Shown: positions 1 through 6,732, counted from the first letter of the stretch. The stretch: 13,805 nt of DNA from an uncultured beta proteobacterium (GCA_903930665.1 CAIYZI010000052.1:1-13805), one strand, 5' to 3'. Made by a program: numbers and translations. The notes: a model not told the origin generated them from the letters alone.

Positions 1-739
1 AGTTGCCAAACACTCGTTGAATATTGTTTGGTTATGCAAGGGTCTTGAGCCAAAAACTTCTCTATTGCCGCACCAAGTTGTAGAGCGTGAAATGCAATTG
101 CATAGTCACGGCTTGCAACATGCTTATGGCGCACTTTCAGGACCCAGCTTTGCAAATGAAGTTGGCAAGGGAATGCCCTGCGCTTTAACGATTGCCAGTA
201 AATCCAGTCGCCTTTGCGACATTGTTCAAGCTGCTTTTCACCATGGAAATATGCGTATTTATGCCAGCGATGATCTGATTGGCGTTGAGTTGGGCGGTGC
301 CATTAAAAATGTCTTGGCTATTGCTGCGGGTATTGGTGACGGCCTTCATTTGGGGTTGAACGCACGTGCAGCAGTTTTAACGCGCGGTTTGGCGGAAATG
401 ATGCGCCTGGTTAAGGCGGCTGGCGGCAAGCCAGAAACCTGTATGGGTTTAACGGGGGTGGGTGATTTAATCCTTACCGCTACAGGAGATCTTTCTCGTA
501 ATCGTAGGGTTGGGCTTTTATTAGCTGCAGGCAAGCCTCTACAAGAAATTCTGGGTAGCTTAGGTCATGTTGCTGAAGGGGTACTGTGCGCCTCAGCCGT
601 TGGAAGCTTGGCTGTGCGCTTAGGTGTGGAGATGCCAATTACCGCCATGATGGGTGATGTCTTATCTGGAAATCTGACGCCTGAAGAAGCTGTGAAAAGA
701 CTGATGGGGCGCGACCCCAAGATTGAAGCTCAGACTTAA
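1..739 (+). CDS. gpsA: Glycerol-3-phosphate dehydrogenase [NAD(P)+], partial (5' end missing)
   Basis: This cytoplasmic enzyme reduces dihydroxyacetone phosphate to sn-glycerol 3-phosphate, the backbone for phospholipids. The reading frame is open from base 2, so the TTG at 17 is not a real start; it lies inside a continuous sequence reading VAKHSLNIVWLCKGLEP, the conserved region around the WxxKGLE motif of GpsA. The N-terminal Rossmann nucleotide-binding part (roughly 90 residues) lies outside the window. Visible family motifs are GPSFANEV, GGAIKNVLAIAAG (the lysine codon at 305-307 is the likely catalytic lysine), GLNARAAVLTRGLAEM and GVGDLILTATGDLSRNRR, so the catalytic helical domain appears intact. 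About 245 codons are visible of a usual 330-340. The stop at 737-739 overlaps the trmL stop on the other strand by four bases. Identification is secure; only the start and upstream control are unseen. Confidence 0.96.
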   Translation, partial: VAKHSLNIVWLCKGLEPKTSLLPHQVVEREMQLHSHGLQHAYGALSGPSFANEVGKGMPCALTIASKSSRLCDIVQAAFHHGNMRIYASDDLIGVELGGAIKNVLAIAAGIGDGLHLGLNARAAVLTRGLAEMMRLVKAAGGKPETCMGLTGVGDLILTATGDLSRNRRVGLLLAAGKPLQEILGSLGHVAEGVLCASAVGSLAVRLGVEMPITAMMGDVLSGNLTPEEAVKRLMGRDPKIEAQT

Positions 740-1206
740 TTTCCTCCGGTCAAGTCGTTTTGACGCCAGGCCTCATAAACAACAATTGCCACGGTATTGG
801 AGAGATTCAAACTCCGACTACTATCTTGCATTGCTAAGCGCATTTGATTATTTTTTGGGATTGAGGCCCTCACCTCATCCGTTATTCCCTTTGTTTCTGA
901 ACCAAAAACAAAATAATCATTTGGCAAATATTTACCTTCATGAAACTTGCCCGAGCCCTTGGTGGTTAAGGCAAAAATACGATCAGAAGATGGCTTTTCA
1001 TCTTCTAAAAATTTTCCCCAACTTGCATGTGTCTTGACCCTCGCAAACTCGTGATAATCCAAACCTGCTCTACGCAATTTGGCGTCCTCCATGGGGAACC
1101 CTAAGGGCTCAATCAAATGGAGTTTTGCGCCCGTGTTGGCACATAGGCGAATGATGTTGCCTGTATTAGGGGGAATTTCCGGTTCGAATAAAACAATATT
1201 AAACAT
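736..1206 (-). CDS. trmL: tRNA (cytidine/uridine-34 2'-O)-methyltransferase TrmL
   Basis: This is a SPOUT-class RNA methyltransferase. The family methylates the ribose of the wobble base (position 34) of certain leucine tRNAs using SAM. The 156-aa length is typical of the minimal TrmL, which has only the SPOUT domain and acts as a dimer with a trefoil-knot SAM site. The three SPOUT motifs are clear: NTGNIIRLCANTG (residues 14-26), DYFVFGSETKGI (97-108) and SRSLNLSNTVAIVVYEAWRQ (130-149). The ATG start is 13 bp after the comF stop with only a weak purine stretch before it, so it is probably translated from the comF transcript. Its stop converges on the gpsA stop and both share the TTAA at 736-739. 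The match to E. coli TrmL runs the full length. The exact tRNA substrate is inferred from the family. Confidence 0.95.
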   Translation of the reverse strand: MFNIVLFEPEIPPNTGNIIRLCANTGAKLHLIEPLGFPMEDAKLRRAGLDYHEFARVKTHASWGKFLEDEKPSSDRIFALTTKGSGKFHEGKYLPNDYFVFGSETKGITDEVRASIPKNNQMRLAMQDSSRSLNLSNTVAIVVYEAWRQNDLTGGN

Positions 1207-1219
1207 GCAGTACTCAATC

Positions 1220-1963
1220 TTATTGGGGCTGTTGGGTTCTTAATAAAACCCAATTAATGACACGCGATGCTCCATTGTCCTTCAGAATACGTGCGATCTC
1301 ATTCAAGGTGGCTCCGCTGGTCATGACATCATCAAAAACAATGATGGTTCGGTCTCTAAAGATTGAGGCGTGCTTTTTTTCGAGATAAAACATGTCTTGA
1401 ACAGTTTGATGGCGGATTACTTTGCTTGCCAGAGCTTGATGCTGGCAGTGATGGTGGCGCAGTAGGATTTGTGGAAGCTTCTCAATATGCTTTCCGCAGT
1501 GAATACGTTTAGCGATTTCCCAGCTTTGATTAAATCCCCTTGTACAAAGTTTTTGTTTGCTTAGTGGAACTGGAAGTAAAAAATGGGCATCAATATTTTC
1601 TAGCTCACTTCCCATAAAGAGATTCCATGCGTAAGCAAGGCCATTTCCGTAGGCAAGTCTTTTGTGATATTTAAATTGATGAAGGCATTCTTGCAGTGGA
1701 CCCTCGTACCGATCAAGACAATGGGTCGCATCAAAATAGGGTGAATTTTTCTGGCAGGAATTACAGCATTGATGAGGTATTTCAATCTCGCTAAGGGTGA
1801 TGCCGCATTGCTTGCAGCACTCATAATTAAATAAACCTGCAATTTGAATGGCTTCTTCGCAGGATTTGCATAACGCTAGCTCTTGATAAACGCCGCAGGC
1901 TATACAAGAAGTTGGCAAAATATTTGCACAAATAGATTCGAAAATATTCTTTAAAAGTCGCAT
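1220..1963 (-). CDS. comF: ComF family phosphoribosyltransferase-like protein
   Basis: This is a ComF/GntX-type protein, linked in other bacteria to DNA uptake or use of external DNA; its biochemical reaction is unsettled. The N-terminal part carries paired cysteines typical of the double zinc finger (residues 20/23, 32/35, 50/53 and 66-70). It is followed by PVPLSKQKLCTRGFNQ (131-146) and a classic PRPP-binding loop, VFDDVMTSGATL (209-220). I prefer the ATG at 1963 (247 aa). A TTG 36 bases further upstream is in frame but would overlap the start of the divergent methyltransferase gene. No Shine-Dalgarno sequence precedes the ATG; a palindromic -10-like box lies 10-17 bp upstream, so the mRNA may have almost no leader. 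It heads a likely two-gene operon with trmL. Family assignment is secure; a role in natural transformation here is only inference. Confidence 0.9.
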   Translation of the reverse strand: MRLLKNIFESICANILPTSCIACGVYQELALCKSCEEAIQIAGLFNYECCKQCGITLSEIEIPHQCCNSCQKNSPYFDATHCLDRYEGPLQECLHQFKYHKRLAYGNGLAYAWNLFMGSELENIDAHFLLPVPLSKQKLCTRGFNQSWEIAKRIHCGKHIEKLPQILLRHHHCQHQALASKVIRHQTVQDMFYLEKKHASIFRDRTIIVFDDVMTSGATLNEIARILKDNGASRVINWVLLRTQQPQ

Positions 1964-1972
1964 GGGGCGCTG

Positions 1973-1980
1973 AGTATACT
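1973..1980. promoter_or_regulatory. Palindromic -10 box AGTATACT shared by two divergent genes
   Basis: The 23-bp gap between comF and the methyltransferase gene contains AGTATACT, a perfect palindrome holding TATACT (5 of 6 matches to the -10 consensus) on both strands. On the plus strand the box ends at 1980, so transcription would start near 1987, the A of the methyltransferase ATG. On the minus strand the start would fall near 1966, three bases before the comF ATG. No good -35 box is visible for either direction (weak TTGATT at 1994-1999 on the minus strand). Promoter function is inference. Confidence 0.45.
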
Positions 1981-1986
1981 GAGCGA

Positions 1987-2805
1987 ATGACCCAATCAAT
2001 AAGATGGCTTCAGTACGAAATTGCAGATCGTATGCTGCAAAAGTTAGATATCGTTAAGCTACAAGCTAAAGATATTCTGATCATTCCAGATTTTCCTGGT
2101 GTACACACGAGCTTTCTTCGAAATCGCTTTCCAAAAGCAAGCCTACATACCGCCCCAGAGCTCAGAATGACTGCTGTAGAGGCTTATCGTTATAAAGCGT
2201 CCCGCATGCTGGATGCCGTCCTGTCTTTTTTTAGGTTTGGCTCAACAGTTTCTTTGGATTCTTACCGTAAAACGGGAAAACTGGATCTACCTGATAACTC
2301 CATAGATTTAATTTTTAGCGATCTTTTTTTGCAAGATTTACCCGACCCCAAGCATTTCCTAAAAGAATGCTGGCGAGTGTTGAGGGAGGGCGGTCTTTTA
2401 ACTTTTAGTTATTTGGGTCCCGATACAGGAAAAGAGTTGAAGTCGATTGATTGGCCTAAAGAATATTTTCTTAAAAATCTGCTTAGCCCTTGGGATATGC
2501 ACGATTTGGGGGATGCGCTTATCGGCGAGGGCTTTTCAGATCCAGTGATGGATATGGAATTCATTAATCTCACTTATGAGTCTGATGCCACTGCGCTCAC
2601 GGATGCAAAAAACCTAGGTCTAATCCAAGCGCCCTCTAATAGTGCTACTTCTTCAATCCTACCCAAGCTTTCAGACAGACTGACCCTAGAAGTTGTTTAT
2701 GGACATGCTTGGGCCATTGGAAAGCATCTTGCTAAAGCACAAGATCACGTGGCCTACATTGATCTAAATCAAATTCAACGTAAGAGTGGCCGTGATCCAG
2801 CTTGA
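1987..2805 (+). CDS. BioC-like SAM-dependent methyltransferase family protein with degenerate SAM motif
   Basis: The 272-aa protein resembles the class I methyltransferases related to BioC (malonyl-ACP O-methyltransferase, first step of pimelate formation for biotin). Family features are LPDNSIDLIFSDLFLQDLPD (101-120), the WRVLREGGLLTFSYLGPDT stretch (129-147), DMHDLGDALIGEGFSDPVMD (170-189), and near the C-terminus VVYGHAWA (236-243). The part that should hold the glycine-rich SAM loop (motif I, usually near DxGxGxG) reads DILIIPDFPGVH (29-40), and the acidic residue that normally binds the SAM ribose is not evident around HTAPELR (54-60). It may therefore have lost or changed its methyl donor use. 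The ATG at 1987 has no Shine-Dalgarno sequence and may be leaderless. It is divergent from comF and does not sit in a biotin operon. Family membership is good; BioC activity is doubtful, so I give no symbol. Confidence 0.75.
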   Translation: MTQSIRWLQYEIADRMLQKLDIVKLQAKDILIIPDFPGVHTSFLRNRFPKASLHTAPELRMTAVEAYRYKASRMLDAVLSFFRFGSTVSLDSYRKTGKLDLPDNSIDLIFSDLFLQDLPDPKHFLKECWRVLREGGLLTFSYLGPDTGKELKSIDWPKEYFLKNLLSPWDMHDLGDALIGEGFSDPVMDMEFINLTYESDATALTDAKNLGLIQAPSNSATSSILPKLSDRLTLEVVYGHAWAIGKHLAKAQDHVAYIDLNQIQRKSGRDPA

Positions 2806-2867
2806 GTGTAAGTGATTACTATCATTTAAACCATTATCAATATTGACTGAGGTCTGGTTTACCCTGT

Positions 2868-2896
2868 TTGTTCTTGGTTTTAAATAACCCTATAAT
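2868..2896 (+). promoter_or_regulatory. Sigma70-type promoter of the cox operon
   Basis: A perfect -10 TATAAT at 2891-2896 is preceded by TTGTTC at 2868-2873 (3 of 6 matches to the -35 consensus) with an ideal 17-bp spacer. Transcription would start near 2903, giving a leader of about 80 bases before coxB. It is the best promoter in the 179-bp gap between the methyltransferase gene and coxB, and the first promoter-sized gap upstream of the cox genes. No recognisable operator for a redox regulator was seen. Confidence 0.65.
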
Positions 2897-2930
2897 CTTC
2901 GCTAGATGTATTGGCTTGAGACCGCATTTT

Positions 2931-2962
2931 GAACATTTTGGGGCTTTGTTGCCACAATGTTC
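2931..2962 (+). other. Imperfect hairpin in the coxB 5' untranslated leader
   Basis: GAACATT (2931-2937) pairs perfectly with AATGTTC (2956-2962). Inside this stem G2940 can pair with C2955, and GGC (2942-2944) pairs with GCC (2951-2953) around a TTTGTT loop. The stem ends 12 bases before the AGAGAA ribosome binding site of coxB. There is no T-tract after it, so it is not a simple terminator. It could stabilise the mRNA 5' end or tune translation, or the outer 7-bp dyad could be a protein binding site. Function is unknown. Confidence 0.5.
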
Positions 2963-2974
2963 GGGACAATAAAC

Positions 2975-2980
2975 AGAGAA
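2975..2980 (+). promoter_or_regulatory. coxB ribosome binding site
   Basis: AGAGAA lies 4 bases before the ATG at 2985. The string AGAGAATAAGATG recurs exactly before coxC (6723-6735), so the two structural subunits share the same initiation context, and this supports both start choices. Confidence 0.6.
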
Positions 2981-2984
2981 TAAG

Positions 2985-4142
2985 ATGAATTTATTTGGAA
3001 AAGTCACTAGGGCTTCGCTCTACTTAGCAGCAGCTTTTGGCACTGCTTTTGCATATGCTACGGAAAATATGCCGGGCGGCCCTGCAGTGAATCAGCTGAA
3101 TTTCACGCCCCCAGCGACCAAAATCATGCAAGAAATCCATTGGTTGCATTGGATGATGCTTGCAATCTGCTTGCTGATTTTTATTGGTGTTTTTGGAGTG
3201 ATGTTTTATTCCATATTGAAGCATCGTAAATCTTTAGGTGCAAAGTCTGCCTCTTTCCATGAGAGCACCACCGTAGAGATTATTTGGACCGTCATTCCTT
3301 TGTTGATTGTTATTGGGATGGCTTTGCCTGCAACTAAAACAGTTGTGGCAATGAAAGACACTACCAATTCAGATATCACCATTAAAACCACAGGTTATCA
3401 GTGGAAATGGGGTTATGACTACATCAAGGGTGAGGGAGAGGGTATCAGCTTCTTATCAACTTTATCCACGTCCCGCGAAGCAATTAATAACCTGGCTCCA
3501 AAATCAAATACCTACTTAATGGAAGTAGATAATGAGATGGTTGTACCGGTGGGCAAAAAGATCCGCATGATAACTACTGCTAATGACGTTATTCACTCGT
3601 GGGCTGTTCCTGCGTTTGGCGTTAAGCAAGATGCTATTCCAGGCTTCGTTCGCGATACCTGGTTTAAGGCTGAGGCTATAGGCACTTATCGCGGCCAGTG
3701 TTCTGAGTTATGCGGTGCTGAGCATGCTTTTATGCCAATCGTAGTTAAGGTGGTCTCTGCGGAGGATTACACCAAGTGGGTCGAAGAGAAGAAAAAAGAG
3801 ATGGCAGCGGCAGCTGATGACCCAACCAAGGTTTATACATTGGACGAGCAAAAAGAGCGTGGTGCAAAGGTATATGCGGCCAATTGCGCGGCTTGTCACC
3901 AGCCTAATGGCAAAGGTGCTGGTACGTTCCCAGCCCTGGATGGCAGCAAGGTGGTTTCTGGTCCAAAAGAGGCTCAGATTCATCTTGTTCTTAATGGTAA
4001 AAATGCAATGCCCAAATGGGCTGGGGTAATTTCTGACGGTGATATTGCTTCTGTGATTACGTATGAACGTAATGCTTGGGGCAATAAAACAGGTGAAGTG
4101 ATTCAGACTTCAGACGTAGTTTCTGCTCGTGCAGCAAATTAA
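2985..4142 (+). CDS. coxB: Cytochrome c oxidase subunit II with fused C-terminal cytochrome c domain
   Basis: This subunit accepts electrons from cytochrome c at the CuA centre and passes them to heme a of CoxA. The N-terminus is a signal peptide (hydrophobic 11-24). Two transmembrane helices follow at about 54-77 and 97-116. The aromatic electron-entry patch is GYQWKWGYDY (137-146). All CuA ligands are present in the periplasmic cupredoxin domain: H204, C239, E241, C243, H247 and M250. The tail (about 285-365) is a cytochrome c domain with CAACH at 301-305 and M342 (NAMPKW) as the likely sixth heme ligand, making this a caa3-like subunit II of 385 aa, common in betaproteobacteria. It heads the operon, with its own promoter and AGAGAA ribosome binding site. 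The coxA start is 36 bp downstream. The assignment is unambiguous. Confidence 0.98.
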   Translation: MNLFGKVTRASLYLAAAFGTAFAYATENMPGGPAVNQLNFTPPATKIMQEIHWLHWMMLAICLLIFIGVFGVMFYSILKHRKSLGAKSASFHESTTVEIIWTVIPLLIVIGMALPATKTVVAMKDTTNSDITIKTTGYQWKWGYDYIKGEGEGISFLSTLSTSREAINNLAPKSNTYLMEVDNEMVVPVGKKIRMITTANDVIHSWAVPAFGVKQDAIPGFVRDTWFKAEAIGTYRGQCSELCGAEHAFMPIVVKVVSAEDYTKWVEEKKKEMAAAADDPTKVYTLDEQKERGAKVYAANCAACHQPNGKGAGTFPALDGSKVVSGPKEAQIHLVLNGKNAMPKWAGVISDGDIASVITYERNAWGNKTGEVIQTSDVVSARAAN

Positions 4143-4167
4143 TAAATTCATATAGATATAACTAAAT

Positions 4168-4172
4168 CGGAG
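4168..4172 (+). promoter_or_regulatory. coxA ribosome binding site
   Basis: CGGAG lies 6 bases before the ATG at 4179 and is one of the clearer Shine-Dalgarno matches in the cluster, in keeping with high expression of subunit I. Confidence 0.6.
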
Positions 4173-4178
4173 TAATCC

Positions 4179-5765
4179 ATGAGCACAGTCTCTACCACCC
4201 ACGATCACGCACACGATGATCACACGCCACACGGATGGCGTCGTTGGTTGTTCGCAACCAACCATAAAGATATCGGTACGATGTACTTGATCTTCTCGTT
4301 CATTAGCTTGTTGGCTGGTGGCACGATGGCATTGGGTATTCGCCTGGAGTTGTTCCAGCCTGGTTTGCAGTTCTTCCGCCCTGAGTTCTTTAATCAACTT
4401 ACTACGATGCATGGTCTGGTGATGGTGTTTGGTGCCATCATGCCGGCATTCGTTGGCTTTGCTAACTGGATGGTTCCTTTGCAAATCGGCGCATCAGATA
4501 TGGCTTTTGCGCGTATGAATAACTTCAGTTTCTGGATTTTGCCAGTTGCCGCATGTTTATTGTTTGGCTCATTCTTCGCTCCAGGCGGTGCTCCAGCTGG
4601 CGGATGGACACTTTATGCTCCATTGACTTCGCAAATGGGCCCTGGTTTAGACATGGCTATTTTCGCTCTCCATCTCTTGGGCGCCTCTTCCATTATGGGT
4701 TCGATCAACATCATCGTTACCATTTTGAATATGCGTGCACCTGGCATGACTTTGATGAAGATGCCAATGTTCTGCTGGACTTGGTTGATTACAGCTTACT
4801 TATTAATTGCGGTTATGCCAGTGCTGGCCGGAGCAATCACCATGGTGTTGACCGATCGTCACTTTGGTACCAGCTTCTTCTCCGCGGTTGGCGGTGGTGA
4901 TCCAATCATGTTCCAGCATATCTTCTGGTTCTTTGGTCATCCAGAGGTTTACATCATGATTCTTCCAGCATTCGGAATTATCAGTGAAATTATTCCAGCG
5001 TTTTCTAGAAAAACATTGTTTGGCTATAGCTCGATGGTTTATGCGACAGCCTCCATTGCGATCTTGTCATTCATTGTTTGGGCTCACCATATGTTTGCCA
5101 CTGGCATGCCTGTGACTGGCCAGCTGTTCTTTATGTATGCCACGATGTTGATTGCCGTACCAACTGGCGTGAAGATTTTTAACTGGGTAGCAACAATGTG
5201 GAAAGGTTCGATGACCTTTGAAACCCCAATGTTGTGGGCAGTTGGATTTATTTTCGTATTTACGATGGGTGGTTTTACGGGCTTGATCTTGGCTATGGCG
5301 CCTATTGATATTGGCGTGCAAGATACCTATTACGTTGTTGCTCACTTCCATTATGTCTTGGTTGCGGGTTCATTGTTTGCAATGTTTGCTGGTTTTTATT
5401 ACTGGTGTCCTAAGTGGACTGGCTACATGGCTAATGAAACTCGCGGCAAGATCCATTTTTGGGCTTCCATGATTTTCTTTAACATTACCTTCTTCCCAAT
5501 GCACTTTTTGGGCTTGGCAGGGATGCCACGTCGCTATGCCGATTACCCAACACAGTTTGCTGACTTCAATATGATCGCTTCTATTGGTGCATTAGGTTTT
5601 GGCTTAGCTCAAGTGTATTTCCTGATTTTTGTTGTGATCCCGGCATACCGTGGTGAAGGCGAGAAGGCTCCAATGAAGCCATGGGATGGTGCTAAAGGTT
5701 TGGAATGGACTGTGCCTTCACCAGCGCCACACCATACATTTGAAACTCCTCCACAAGTAGATTGA
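4179..5765 (+). CDS. coxA: Cytochrome c oxidase subunit I (type A1 heme-copper oxidase)
   Basis: This is the catalytic core: it binds low-spin heme a and the heme a3-CuB site where oxygen is reduced, and it pumps protons. The 528-aa protein has about 12 membrane helices. Ligands are all visible: H78 (TMHG) and H391 for heme a, H389 for heme a3, and H254 (GHPEVY), H303 and H304 (WAHHMF) for CuB. Y258 is placed for the His-Tyr crosslink. Proton-channel residues are kept: D107 (GASDMAF) at the D-channel entrance, E256 in HPEVY and K332 (PTGVKIF) in the K-channel, so it belongs to the A1 subtype. The histidine-rich N-terminus (HDHAHDDHTPH, 8-18) is a possible metal-binding tail. It is followed after 11 bp by the small assembly gene. 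Also known as ctaD. Confidence 0.99.
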   Translation: MSTVSTTHDHAHDDHTPHGWRRWLFATNHKDIGTMYLIFSFISLLAGGTMALGIRLELFQPGLQFFRPEFFNQLTTMHGLVMVFGAIMPAFVGFANWMVPLQIGASDMAFARMNNFSFWILPVAACLLFGSFFAPGGAPAGGWTLYAPLTSQMGPGLDMAIFALHLLGASSIMGSINIIVTILNMRAPGMTLMKMPMFCWTWLITAYLLIAVMPVLAGAITMVLTDRHFGTSFFSAVGGGDPIMFQHIFWFFGHPEVYIMILPAFGIISEIIPAFSRKTLFGYSSMVYATASIAILSFIVWAHHMFATGMPVTGQLFFMYATMLIAVPTGVKIFNWVATMWKGSMTFETPMLWAVGFIFVFTMGGFTGLILAMAPIDIGVQDTYYVVAHFHYVLVAGSLFAMFAGFYYWCPKWTGYMANETRGKIHFWASMIFFNITFFPMHFLGLAGMPRRYADYPTQFADFNMIASIGALGFGLAQVYFLIFVVIPAYRGEGEKAPMKPWDGAKGLEWTVPSPAPHHTFETPPQVD

Positions 5766-5776
5766 TTTCATCAGTA

Positions 5777-5905
5777 ATGCAAGAAATCAAACCAACCCAA
5801 AAGGAAGCCCTAGCTGCCCGCAATCGCAGGTTAGGGCTCAGCCTTTTTAGTGTTGCCTTGGTATTTTTTATTGGCATTGTGATTAAGCGGAGCGTTTTGG
5901 GTTAA
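5777..5905 (+). CDS. Small single-helix cytochrome oxidase assembly protein (42 aa)
   Basis: This short frame encodes 42 residues. It has a charged, polar N-terminus (MQEIKPTQKEALAARNRR), one hydrophobic helix at about 19-36 ending in the FFIGIVIK segment, and a short basic tail. Proteins of this size and shape sit between coxA and ctaG in many Burkholderiales and are usually labelled cytochrome oxidase small assembly protein. The basic residues before the helix (RNRR, 15-18) suggest the N-terminus is in the cytoplasm. It lies 11 bp after coxA and 7 bp before the ctaG start, with no Shine-Dalgarno sequence, so translation is probably coupled to coxA. Position and helix pattern support it as a real gene; its molecular role is not known to me. 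Confidence 0.8.
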   Translation: MQEIKPTQKEALAARNRRLGLSLFSVALVFFIGIVIKRSVLG

Positions 5906-5912
5906 TTCCCGA

Positions 5913-6512
5913 ATGTTATCTATGGCCGCCCTTCAGTCCCTCAATCGTCAGATTCTATTGAAACTTTTAGTAGCTGCGGTCATGATGTTTGGTTTTGGTT
6001 ACGCTTTAGTTCCTATGTATAGGGCTTTATGCGAAGCAACCGGCATTAATGTACTTACCAATAAGAATGACTACGGTGTGCGAGCTTATAGCGCTAATAA
6101 GGTCGGCAATACGCAAATAGATTATTCCCGTGTCGTAACAATTGAATTTGATTCCAATAGTCGCGGCCCATTTACATTTCGCCCTTTAAAAAACTTTTTG
6201 GAAGTACATCCTGGCGAAATGACTCAAATTGATTATCAAGTTTCGAATACCCTGGACCGTACGGTTCAGGCTCAAGCCATTCCAAGCTATGCGCCCAAAA
6301 GTGCGACCGAGTATTTTACTAAGCTTGAGTGTTTTTGTTTTCAGCAGCAAACTTTGGCAGCTCATGAAACCAAAAAAATGCCGGTGGTATTTGTGATTGA
6401 TGCTGGATTGCCAGAGGATGTAAAAACCATCACCTTGTCCTACACTTTCTTCGAGGTTGGCGCTGGCCAACCCGCCGTACCTGCGGCCCCTAAATCCAAG
6501 GTGGCATCATGA
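5913..6512 (+). CDS. ctaG: Cytochrome c oxidase assembly protein CtaG/Cox11 (copper delivery to CuB)
   Basis: Cox11-family proteins are membrane-anchored periplasmic copper chaperones needed to form the CuB centre of subunit I. The 199-aa sequence has one N-terminal helix (about 14-34), then LVPMYRALCEATGINVLTN with the conserved C40, and an immunoglobulin-like domain. The copper-binding CFCF motif is at 140-143 (C140, C142), followed by MPVVFVIDAGLPED and SYTFFE, both typical. The start is either the ATG at 5913 or a second ATG at 5922; neither has a good Shine-Dalgarno sequence, and I keep the first. Its stop overlaps the next gene's start in an ATGA at 6509-6512, showing translational coupling. 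The assignment is firm. Confidence 0.96.
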   Translation: MLSMAALQSLNRQILLKLLVAAVMMFGFGYALVPMYRALCEATGINVLTNKNDYGVRAYSANKVGNTQIDYSRVVTIEFDSNSRGPFTFRPLKNFLEVHPGEMTQIDYQVSNTLDRTVQAQAIPSYAPKSATEYFTKLECFCFQQQTLAAHETKKMPVVFVIDAGLPEDVKTITLSYTFFEVGAGQPAVPAAPKSKVAS

Positions 6513-6703
6513 AAAAGAAAAGTAATTTTTTGCAGTCCATGATCGCTGTGTTGTGGGCCTTTTTGGGTGTACGCAAGAAGTCTGGATTACAAGAAGATGT
6601 CGCTTCATTGAGTTTTGTACATATTATTATTGCTGGAGTAATTGGCGCCTTAATTTTTATGGGCATTCTCCTTTTGATAGTTCACGCAGTCGTTTCCCAT
6701 TGA
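6509..6703 (+). CDS. DUF2970 small membrane protein
   Basis: The 64-aa protein has the layout of the DUF2970 family: a lysine-rich start, the stretch FLQSMIAVLWAFLGVRKKSG (7-26), a short acidic segment (LQEDVASLSFVH, 27-38), then one strong membrane helix (about 38-60). The family is known mainly from betaproteobacterial cox clusters and has no assigned biochemical role. Its start overlaps the ctaG stop (ATGA), and coxC begins 29 bp after its stop, so it is translated as part of the oxidase operon. A structural or assembly role in the oxidase is inferred from context only. Confidence 0.85.
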   Translation: MKKKSNFLQSMIAVLWAFLGVRKKSGLQEDVASLSFVHIIIAGVIGALIFMGILLLIVHAVVSH

Positions 6704-6720
6704 TTATTTTTTGATTGAAT

Positions 6721-6726
6721 AGAGAG
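6721..6726 (+). promoter_or_regulatory. coxC ribosome binding site that decides the start
   Basis: AGAGAG sits 6 bases before the ATG at 6733. The frame is open back to a TTG at 6715, but that TTG lies upstream of this site and has none of its own, so the ATG is the real start. Confidence 0.65.
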
Positions 6727-6732
6727 AATAAG

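Noticed and set aside
17..739. TTG at 17 as the gpsA start
   Set aside because: The frame is open to base 2 and conserved GpsA sequence continues across the TTG, so the gene is simply cut by the window edge.
749..764. GGTCAA...TTGAC hairpin just after the gpsA stop
   Set aside because: The stem is only five pairs, no T-tract follows, and it lies in the trmL coding region.
723..1037. 104-codon plus-strand frame opposite trmL
   Set aside because: It is antisense to a full-length conserved gene and its product resembles no family I know.
1964..1999. TTG at 1999 as the comF start
   Set aside because: It would overlap the divergent methyltransferase start and adds 12 residues with no family similarity; the ATG at 1963 gives the normal N-terminus.
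3708..3983. 91-codon minus-strand open frame opposite coxB, and similar antisense frames over coxA, ctaG and rpoH
   Set aside because: They lie opposite strongly conserved genes, show no recognisable motifs and have no ribosome sites; they are shadows of the real coding frames.
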